From a virus, in the IMG/VR virus record IMGVR_UViG_3300047496_000334, positions 1-64,000 of that record: a stretch of 64,000 bases of DNA, one strand, 5' to 3'. Positions 59,078 to 64,000 of this stretch are shown here, one piece after another. Under the pieces are notes generated by a model. That model did no database searches. It was not told the origin of the DNA and worked only from the letters and a program-made list of their open reading frames with translations. Position 1 is the first letter of the stretch. Every line of letters begins with the position of its first letter. Made by a program: the position numbers and the translations under genes.

Positions 59078-59250
59078 TATTTCTTTTTTTGCCCCGGCTT
59101 TTTCTGCTCTGGCTTTTTCTTCGCAGCCTTCGCGGTTTTCACAATGGAAGCCTTCACCGAAACCACCGGCCTGGCCGCTTTTGCCTTACCCTTTTCCGAC
59201 GCCGGACTTTTTTTCTTTTCCCTTGCCGGTTTATCTTTCGCCTTACCCAT
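59077..59250 (-). CDS. Lys/Ala-rich histone H1-like protein
   Basis: 57 residues from ATG 59250; nearly half are Lys or Ala (GKAKDKPAREKKKSPASEKG, KASIVKTAKAAKKKPEQKKP). The composition mirrors bacterial histone H1-like DNA-binding tails. Preceded by GACAGGAGAT. It may compact DNA or bind RNA. It begins a five-gene chain linked by stop-start overlaps. Confidence 0.6.
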   Translation of the reverse strand: MGKAKDKPAREKKKSPASEKGKAKAARPVVSVKASIVKTAKAAKKKPEQKKPGQKKK

Positions 59251-59267
59251 AACTATCTCCTGTCCGA

Positions 59268-59306
59268 TTGTTAAATAAAATTGTTAAATAAAATTGTTAA
59301 ATAAAA
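59268..59306. repeat. Three tandem 13-nt repeats
   Basis: Three exact head-to-tail copies of TTGTTAAATAAAA at 59268-59280, 59281-59293 and 59294-59306 fill the gap between the H1-like gene and the 59309 gene. On the minus strand they lie in the leader of the H1-like gene. They may be regulator sites or simple slippage. Confidence 0.9.
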
Positions 59307-59308
59307 TA

Positions 59309-59491
59309 TTACTCAGCATCTTTTTTAACTCGTGAAGAGTCAGAGGCTTTGTAATTCCTGAAAGGGTTATCAGTCCTGTAATCCGCCCTGCCGCGCTCGT
59401 AAGCTTCTCGCAGGGATTTGTGATATGCCACAAGCAGGGAGTCCGGTTTAGAATCCGGCGCGGATTCCATGTCAGAGTCCGGTTTATCCAT
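59309..59491 (-). CDS. Acidic/basic small protein
   Basis: 60 residues from ATG 59491, two bases after the upstream stop, with AGGAAGG as ribosome-binding site. MDKPDSDMESAPDSKPDSLL then a helix (AYHKSLREAYERGRADY) and a basic end. No family recognised. Confidence 0.55.
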   Translation of the reverse strand: MDKPDSDMESAPDSKPDSLLVAYHKSLREAYERGRADYRTDNPFRNYKASDSSRVKKDAE

Positions 59492-59493
59492 TT

Positions 59494-59688
59494 TCAAACC
59501 TTCCTGCGCTCATGAGCCGGGAACCTTTCAAGCTCCTCCATGGCGGCCTGCGCTATTTCCATCGCTTTCCTTACAAGAGGGGCCGCCTGCGTATCATGGC
59601 GCGTTGCCGCCGTTGCCGCCGACCCCACCAGGGAAGCACTTACCAGCTTAATAAACAAAGAACGGTACTCCGCCGCGTCAATATCCAT
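59494..59688 (-). CDS. 64-residue helical protein
   Basis: ATG 59688 behind AAAATG/GAGGATAAA. Sequence: AAEYRSLFIKLVSASLVGSA and LVRKAMEIAQAAMEELERFP. One mildly hydrophobic and one amphipathic helix. No family recognised. Confidence 0.55.
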   Translation of the reverse strand: MDIDAAEYRSLFIKLVSASLVGSAATAATRHDTQAAPLVRKAMEIAQAAMEELERFPAHERRKV

Positions 59689-59723
59689 TTTATCCTCATG
59701 CTTAAAAGGTAATTATACTTTAA

Positions 59724-60074
59724 TGTATATACACGGATGCATGGATTTGCAAGCAAAAAAATATGCGCGGCTTATGCGCTTGTATATATACACGTTTAGT
59801 TTTTTTATATTTTTAAAAATAATGTGCCCCATTATTACCCCCAAAAGGCAACGGCCGGAGAAATGGATTATGCATAAGCAATACTGGTCTAAAAAGAATA
59901 CGGACAAGAAGATGGATTATAATGAAGTGCTCAGGCGCGAGCTGGAGCGGTTCCGGCGCGAACGCGATATTCAGGTGCGCTCATGGCGCGGGCTTGAAGG
60001 GCGTGGGCCTGAAGAGAACTGCCCCGATGACTGATGTATATACAAATGTATATACAGTGTGGTTTGTATATACA
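59724..60074. promoter_or_regulatory. Cluster of TGTATATACA palindromes
   Basis: The 10-bp palindrome TGTATATACA occurs at 59724-59733, 60035-60044, 60047-60056 and 60065-60074; TGTATATATACA is at 59781-59792. The copies at 60047 and 60065 belong to an exact 18-nt tandem repeat (60047-60064, 60065-60082). They flank the small plus-strand gene at 59870. This looks like a set of operators for a dimeric repressor. Confidence 0.7.
59870..60034 (+). CDS. Basic coiled-coil small protein, tentative
   Basis: 54 residues from ATG 59870 with GGAG 13 nt upstream (an in-frame ATG at 59821 is the alternative). Contains MDYNEVLRRELERFRRERDI, a strongly charged helix. It lies between palindrome clusters, so it may be a regulator of its own region. 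Composition is more like a real protein than a chance ORF. Confidence 0.5.
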   Translation: MHKQYWSKKNTDKKMDYNEVLRRELERFRRERDIQVRSWRGLEGRGPEENCPDD

Positions 60075-60272
60075 GTGTGGTTTTGAGTTGCGGTTGGGTG
60101 AAATGTATTATGCCAAATCCACCGACGCGGCCCAAATCTAGCCCCCTACCCCCGCCGCCCCTCTTGCGCCGGTATAATCCTGCCCAGCTCCACCATCAGC
60201 TCGCGCGTTCATCGCTTCATCGTTTGCATTTAGTTATTGACAGCTCATGACTCTTGTGCAATTATCACCCGC

Positions 60273-60446
60273 ATGATAGCCACATGCGACCATTGCCATA
60301 CGCCGGTCAACACGGACAATGAGCCGCGCGCCTTACAGCGCAGCACGGTCTATGTGATATGTGATTTGTGTCACAGCCTGAGCGAGGCTCAGTTACTAGC
60401 GTTGCCGGATATCCAGCGCTGCGAGCGCGTTACTCGTTGTCAATAA
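60273..60446 (+). CDS. Two-CxxC zinc-ribbon-like protein, tentative
   Basis: 57 residues from ATG 60273: MIATCDHCHTPVNTDNEPRA, then VYVICDLCHSLSEAQLLALP. CDHC and CDLC pairs 27 residues apart fit a zinc ribbon. No clear ribosome-binding site. It overlaps the end of the small terminase candidate by 17 nt in the convergent direction. Confidence 0.5.
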   Translation: MIATCDHCHTPVNTDNEPRALQRSTVYVICDLCHSLSEAQLLALPDIQRCERVTRCQ

Positions 60447-60966
60447 CCCCATTGTCAATAACCAATGGCTCTTGTTTGTTTTCCAATATCTGTTTGATTG
60501 CCAGCAGATCATTCTTACTCATGTCACGCAGCTCCTTCATGGCATTCTGCAGCACCACGTTTACCGTGGTTTCCTGTTTGCTTTCCTGCTTGTCAGACTG
60601 GCCCAAGAACTGCTTTCCAAGCCAGATGAGCATGCCGGGATGACCACTGAGCGCCAGTCTGGCTTGCTTTGAACGCAGCGAGTGTTTGAAGTCGGCAATA
60701 CCATTGAGTATAGCCTCATTAATATCAAAGTAATCGGCAATGGCGACATTAAACCAATCCACGTCAACACCCAGCAAATGCGCTATTTCTTCACGGGTGC
60801 AACCCACCTGGCTCCATGCACGTATTTTTTTGAGGTCCAAAGCATTCGCGCGTTGGGAAGTGGTGTCACGCTTTCGCTTCGCCCGGAACCTTGGATTAAG
60901 CTTCGGAACATACGGATTGCCCTTTGGTTTTATGTCTGGGATGTCTTCCATCATTCTAATCAGCAT
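60430..60966 (-). CDS. Terminase small subunit candidate
   Basis: 178 residues if starting at ATG 60966; TTG 60993 and ATGs 60951/60954 are alternatives and no strong ribosome-binding site decides. An HTH block KKIRAWSQVGCTREEIAHLL is followed by GIADFKHSLRSKQARLALSG and MLIWLGKQFLGQSDKQES, the layout of small terminase-like proteins. It binds the packaging site and feeds the large terminase, 12 kb away across the sugar operon. Confidence 0.65.
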   Translation of the reverse strand: MLIRMMEDIPDIKPKGNPYVPKLNPRFRAKRKRDTTSQRANALDLKKIRAWSQVGCTREEIAHLLGVDVDWFNVAIADYFDINEAILNGIADFKHSLRSKQARLALSGHPGMLIWLGKQFLGQSDKQESKQETTVNVVLQNAMKELRDMSKNDLLAIKQILENKQEPLVIDNGVIDNE

Positions 60967-60993
60967 ATTAACATCAAATAACACCTCATGCAA

Positions 60994-61517
60994 TTATATC
61001 AATGCCAAGCCCCTTAATTTACCCGTACAGCATAGCTTACCGCCAATCATCATCAACATCATCAAAAAACATAAAAACTTCTATACGAAACCCTATCATG
61101 CTAATTTATGTCCCTGCCTATACGTCCTTAGCAATAATGTTATAAATCAGCATATTATTATTTTGTCCACCATATGTCACAACATAAAATATGGCTAATT
61201 ACAATTTAATATCAATAACTTGACTAAATACAGGCCATATGTCCAGTGTCCCTTTAAAGAAATACACCGACATGTGTGTATACAGCATGTGTGATATAAA
61301 TACAACAGATATATAAGTATACACACTCATAAAAGAGAATGACTATAAGAGACATATATATAAAGGACATATATATATATATATATATTAATATACTATT
61401 TTAATTGAATATTTTCTATTCAAACTTTTGTCCATACAACCATCTTACTTCCCGGAACTAATTGCCATTCTATGGCTCATGCGCTTTCTTCACTGCCATT
61501 TAAAGAATATAATTGCT
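60994..61517. other. AT-rich non-coding region
   Basis: No credible gene on either strand over about 520 bases. The stretch is AT-rich, with a run of alternating AT at ~61369-61388 and GTATACA-type near-palindromes around 61276-61327 (e.g. GTGTATACAG, AGTATACACA). It separates oppositely directed transcription units, so it may hold early promoters, operators or an origin; nothing decisive is seen. Confidence 0.5.
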
Positions 61518-61562
61518 GTTTATTGTAAACTTATATATTGTTTATTGGCAACAATTAAACAA
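61518..61562 (+). promoter_or_regulatory. Inverted-repeat operators before the RHH gene
   Basis: GTTTA-TTG-TAAAC (61518-61530) is a perfect inverted repeat. TTGTTTA (61538-61544) and TAAACAA (61556-61562) form a second, with an 11-nt spacer. Both contain the GTTTA/TAAAC half-site. They sit 15-60 nt before the start of the RHH protein gene, a layout typical of autoregulation. Confidence 0.6.
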
Positions 61563-61576
61563 TTGGAGTTTAGAAT

Positions 61577-62185
61577 ATGTCTAATAAGCTTATAAGAGTG
61601 GACGATGATGTCCATGCAAGGATTGCGAAGTTAGCGGACGTAAACAACAAGAGCGCTGGCGAGGTGGTAGCGTATTTGTTGCGCAAGGCCGACGAGGCAT
61701 TAGGTGGGGTTCCCCTTCCCGTGCTGCAGCGCAAGCGGACAAAGCCCTATGAAGAGCCAAGGTATGGCGTAAACCTTAAAACCATGCGCGATATACCTGT
61801 GCGTATGCCCGCCGGCAGGAAAGAAGGAATTTCCCTGCCGGACGATCTCTCAGGCGGCGTGGAAGCGATGGATGAGAACGGGTTCTGGCTGGAAGCTAAA
61901 AGCCATATGTGCAAGATTTTGGCCCACCTTGCCGGTGTAACGGGCGATATTAAAACCATGAGGATGTCGGTAGTCCCCTTCCTGCGTGAAATAAAAACCT
62001 TTATTATTTCCGTGTCGGAGGAAAGCACGGATGTGTTTATCCCGGCGGACATCGAGGCGCAGAAGATACTGCATATCATAAGCGCGGCACCAGGCGAGTA
62101 TAAGGAAAAACAGTATTACACCGCCGCCGATCTTTACCTTCTATGGCACTGCGGCTTTGAAATCCGCTATGTGGAAACTATCTAA
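61577..62185 (+). CDS. Ribbon-helix-helix regulator with C-terminal domain
   Basis: 202 residues, ATG 61577, ribosome-binding site TTGGAG. N-terminus LIRVDDDVHARIAKLADVNN then SAGEVVAYLLRKADEAL is a ribbon-helix-helix DNA-binding domain. The C-terminal ~110 residues (DENGFWLEAKSHMCKILAHL ... YLLWHCGFEIRYVETI) are unassigned and may sense a ligand or form oligomers. It likely binds the GTTTA sites upstream. Confidence 0.65.
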   Translation: MSNKLIRVDDDVHARIAKLADVNNKSAGEVVAYLLRKADEALGGVPLPVLQRKRTKPYEEPRYGVNLKTMRDIPVRMPAGRKEGISLPDDLSGGVEAMDENGFWLEAKSHMCKILAHLAGVTGDIKTMRMSVVPFLREIKTFIISVSEESTDVFIPADIEAQKILHIISAAPGEYKEKQYYTAADLYLLWHCGFEIRYVETI

Positions 62186-62265
62186 TAAAATAGTTATTGA
62201 CAATCCATAACCAAGGCGTATGATGCATGAAGTTAATCCCGAAATCAAACAAGGAGCATAAGACC

Positions 62266-62586
62266 ATGACAAAAGCACAACACACGCCGGGGCCTTGGCT
62301 TTACATGCAAGATATGATTGTCGCAGGTGATTGCTATGGAAAGGTAGTCGCGCATACAAACGTCATGATGCAGCATCCGCCAAAGAAATATGTGATTGTC
62401 GCGGAAGATAAAGCAAATGCCCGCCTTATCGCCGCCGCGCCGGATTTGCTGGAAACATTAAAATACTGCCAATCATGGTTCGAGAAGTTTGCGCCCGTAG
62501 CTGATTTAATCGACGGCAACAAATGTGAATTACCTATGTTGACGAGCGTGCGAGCAGCAATTAAGAAGGCTGAAGGACATGAGTAA
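62266..62586 (+). CDS. HTPGPW-type phage protein
   Basis: 106 residues from ATG 62266, after AAGGAGCATAAGACC. HTPGPWLYMQDMIVAGDCYG, EDKANARLIAAAPDLLETLK: the HTPGPW start and NARLIAAAPDLLE block identify a widespread phage early-protein family of unknown function. Confidence 0.75.
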   Translation: MTKAQHTPGPWLYMQDMIVAGDCYGKVVAHTNVMMQHPPKKYVIVAEDKANARLIAAAPDLLETLKYCQSWFEKFAPVADLIDGNKCELPMLTSVRAAIKKAEGHE

Positions 62587-62624
62587 TTAATGTCAATTCC
62601 TGTGAAACAAGAGGACTAAACTAT

Positions 62625-62915
62625 ATGACGAACGAAGTATCAAGGGAAATGCCGGTCTACAAATGCCATAAAGAGGTATGGGCGCTAAAAATCGCCGGAT
62701 TGCAATACACCAACGCCGAAGGTGACGATGCGGCGGAAAGTGATGGCAGTATGCTACTGACACCCGCAGATGATGGTTATGCGCCCTTTGTGGTTGATAA
62801 GGAATATGTGCAAAAGCATAAGCCGAAAGTAGGCGGCTATTATGTTGTTTATAGAGACGGATACAAATCTTTTTCGCCTGCGGAAGCGTTTGAGGAAGGA
62901 TATACGCGCTTATGA
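62625..62915 (+). CDS. Conserved phage hypothetical protein
   Basis: 96 residues: MPVYKCHKEVWALKIAGLQY, a middle DGSMLLTPADDGYAPFVVDK, and KPKVGGYYVVYRDGYKSFSP then AFEEGY. This is a common phage protein of unknown function, often near early regulators. The ATGA overlap links it to the next gene. Confidence 0.7.
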   Translation: MTNEVSREMPVYKCHKEVWALKIAGLQYTNAEGDDAAESDGSMLLTPADDGYAPFVVDKEYVQKHKPKVGGYYVVYRDGYKSFSPAEAFEEGYTRL

Positions 62916-63121
62916 AAGAGGAGCTGCTAAGACCCTATCGTGCGGGTGATAATGTGCTTTGCAAGGGGTATAATATCGTCGGAAAAATTATCCTTGTGGA
63001 TGGGGAGCGTTTACATGTTTCCAGCATCCTTGACGATGTGCCACTACCCCATAGAACTTTCGCGCCGGATGAGGTGGAATTTATCCCGCCAGCGAAAACC
63101 AAGGATAGCCCCAATGGGTAA
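62912..63121 (+). CDS. Hypothetical 69-residue protein
   Basis: ATG 62912 overlaps the previous TGA. YRAGDNVLCKGYNIVGKIIL, then RLHVSSILDDVPLPHRTFAP: a small beta-rich protein. The final codons lie in the 32-nt repeat shared with the left end (63106-63137). No family recognised. Confidence 0.6.
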   Translation: MKEELLRPYRAGDNVLCKGYNIVGKIILVDGERLHVSSILDDVPLPHRTFAPDEVEFIPPAKTKDSPNG

Positions 63122-63137
63122 CAACCGGATAGGCATG
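63106..63137. repeat. 32-nt dispersed repeat, right copy
   Basis: TAGCCCCAATGGGTAACAAC and the next 12 bases (ending GGATAGGCATG) are identical at 2044-2075. In both copies the sequence includes ATGGGTAACAACCGG in the same reading frame (MGNNRIGM). The right copy is followed by a second element (63171-63213) that matches 4892-4934. Confidence 0.85.
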
Positions 63138-63212
63138 GAAAATTTATACGCAAGCCACGTGAAGGAAGAAACCATGCCTATCCGCTTAACGCCCAACAAC
63201 GCTAGGGATTGA
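63114..63212 (+). CDS. 32-residue fusion-like ORF
   Basis: ATG 63114 to TGA 63210-63212. The peptide begins MGNNRIGM, identical to a segment of the frameshifted gene at 2022, and ends MPIRLTPNNARD, nearly identical to the end of the gene at 4717. A 13-bp inverted repeat (63126-63138 / 63172-63184, GGATAGGCATGG/CCATGCCTATCC) lies inside. It may be a fusion product of deletion between the two left-end genes' ancestors. Confidence 0.5.
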   Translation: MGNNRIGMENLYASHVKEETMPIRLTPNNARD

Positions 63213-63213
63213 T
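63171..63213. repeat. 43-nt dispersed repeat, right copy
   Basis: ACCATGCCTATCCGCTTAAC plus the next 23 bases match 4892-4934 at all but four positions. The right copy lies 33 nt from the end of the 32-nt repeat, whereas the left copies are 2.8 kb apart. Confidence 0.8.
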
Positions 63214-63214
63214 T

Positions 63215-63442
63215 ATGACATACATTATCGGACGAGTTTACAACAAATACGGCGCGGCTGATTACTACATGGGCAGGGATGAGAATGACATCCCCATGTT
63301 CACAGGGAAGAACAGCCCGTCACTTGTGAAATACACCAACCACAATACTGCTTACGGCATGACCATCAGGCTTAAAAAGCTACTTCCTACCATTATGGGA
63401 GGTGCGCCAGCATCTTATGAAGTTATTGAGATTGAGGGGTAA
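63215..63442 (+). CDS. Hypothetical 75-residue protein
   Basis: ATG 63215 (TTG 63209 possible). MTYIIGRVYNKYGAADYYMG and KLLPTIMGGAPASYEVIEIEG; a small beta/alpha protein. The TAA overlaps the next ATG (TAATG). No family recognised. Confidence 0.6.
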   Translation: MTYIIGRVYNKYGAADYYMGRDENDIPMFTGKNSPSLVKYTNHNTAYGMTIRLKKLLPTIMGGAPASYEVIEIEG

Positions 63443-63951
63443 TGATTATGGTAACGCACGAAGAATTATGCAAATCCGGTGAAATTCACGGCAGTCAATA
63501 TGACCGCCGCAAACTACCCGGCAACGTTTGGAGGCCGATATTGACCTCTCCCAGAGATGGTACGCCGATAATTGTAGCCAAGTTCGGTAAGAATGAAATA
63601 GGCGAAGATTGTGGATTCTGGTGGATTTCTAAAGGGCATTTTGACGCTGAAAGACAGTGTTGGCATGACGGCATCGAAAGACTTTCCTGGCCTACTCACT
63701 GGATGCCTGTGGCTTATCCGGTATCGGAAGGATTGGATGAACTGCTTAAAGAAGATGACGCCACCAAAGCGCGGCGTTATGCGACTGAACTGCACGATTT
63801 GCAATGTGCAATCAAAGATGTGGCGGTGGAAATGCAGGCATCTGCTTTTCCTCTCCCGCCAGAATTAATAACCGATGAACAACGTGGTTGGAATAAGGCA
63901 ACGGACTATATCATTGACCTGTTGAAAAAGCATTGCGGGGATATGGCATGA
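63442..63951 (+). CDS. DUF551-like/WRPI-type protein
   Basis: 169 residues. The first part contains NVWRPILTSPRDGTPIIVAK and GFWWISKGHFDAERQCWHDG, then LSWPTHWMPVAYPVSEGLDE, i.e. the W(R/Q)PI...PTHWMP outline related to DUF551. The C-terminal third is helical (LHDLQCAIKDVAVEMQASAF). Coupled to both neighbours by overlaps. Confidence 0.7.
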   Translation: MIMVTHEELCKSGEIHGSQYDRRKLPGNVWRPILTSPRDGTPIIVAKFGKNEIGEDCGFWWISKGHFDAERQCWHDGIERLSWPTHWMPVAYPVSEGLDELLKEDDATKARRYATELHDLQCAIKDVAVEMQASAFPLPPELITDEQRGWNKATDYIIDLLKKHCGDMA

Positions 63952-64000
63952 TTACCTTGGAAAAAATACAAGACGCTGTTCTGGCGCATTATGATGGCGT
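63948..64000 (+). CDS. Start of a gene cut by the window end
   Basis: ATG 63948 overlaps the preceding TGA (ATGA). The first 17 codons (MITLEKIQDAVLAHYDG) run into the edge without a stop. Too short to identify. Confidence 0.5.
   Translation, partial: MITLEKIQDAVLAHYDG

Noticed and set aside
59089-59274. Plus-strand Phe/Leu-rich ORFs over 58785-59278
   Set aside because: They are antisense reads of the Lys/Ala-rich H1-like and RHH genes, which have ribosome-binding sites and exact stop-start overlaps.
60059-60250. Pro-rich plus ORF between palindromes and the CxxC gene
   Set aside because: Low-complexity Pro/Leu sequence, no ribosome-binding site and overlap with the tandem palindrome repeats make coding unlikely.

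Overview
The window is most of the genome of a tailed double-stranded DNA phage (Caudoviricetes), cut at both ends: one gene runs in from the left edge and another runs off the right edge. The virion set has a large terminase, a large portal, a scaffold-like protein, an HK97-type capsid protein, an SU10-type adaptor, a beta-propeller-like tail protein, fibres/spikes and internal ejection proteins. There is no tape measure, sheath or baseplate set, so a podovirus-like particle with a short tail is the best reading. Overlapping spanin-like genes with lipoboxes and an M15-type endolysin point to a Gram-negative host. I saw no integrase, tRNA or CRISPR array.

Layout. (1) 1-6375, plus strand: about two dozen small accessory genes packed with ATGA/TAATG overlaps. 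Many encode Cys-rich zinc-ribbon-like proteins. A Lar-like anti-restriction protein, a Cro-like HTH protein, an SPFH-like membrane protein, and two small genes that appear frameshifted at GGGG runs are also here. (2) 6377-14717: replication and recombination. A Prim-Pol/helicase-like protein is on the minus strand. A Sak4-like ATPase, a DUF669 protein, a PD-(D/E)XK nuclease and an SF2 helicase are on the plus strand, and a RusA resolvase is on the minus strand. Two compact divergent promoter regions organise this part. (3) 14964-48508, minus strand: lysis, ejection proteins, tail, fibres, head and packaging. One island on the opposite strand (44980-46488) encodes a fibre and a 20-residue-repeat protein. 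(4) 48492-58479, minus strand: an overlapping operon of sugar-nucleotide enzymes and four glycosyltransferases, ending inside the first codons of the terminase. (5) 58490-59688: a string of very short coupled genes. (6) 59700-61576: operator-like TGTATATACA palindromes, the small terminase candidate and an AT-rich non-coding stretch. (7) 61577-64000, plus strand: a ribbon-helix-helix regulator followed by small early-type genes that share DNA repeats with the left end.

The most unusual system is the sugar operon. It holds a GDP-mannose 4,6-dehydratase, a DegT-fold enzyme whose catalytic Lys is replaced by His as in ColD-type 3-dehydratases, a split thiamine-diphosphate enzyme resembling the E1 alpha and beta subunits, an HxGH nucleotidyltransferase, a heptose-kinase-like GHMP kinase and two SDR enzymes lacking the usual Tyr. 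Together they suggest synthesis and transfer of an uncommon, possibly branched-chain dideoxy sugar or heptose, either onto the virion or onto the host surface. This is inference from motifs and gene order; no search was run.
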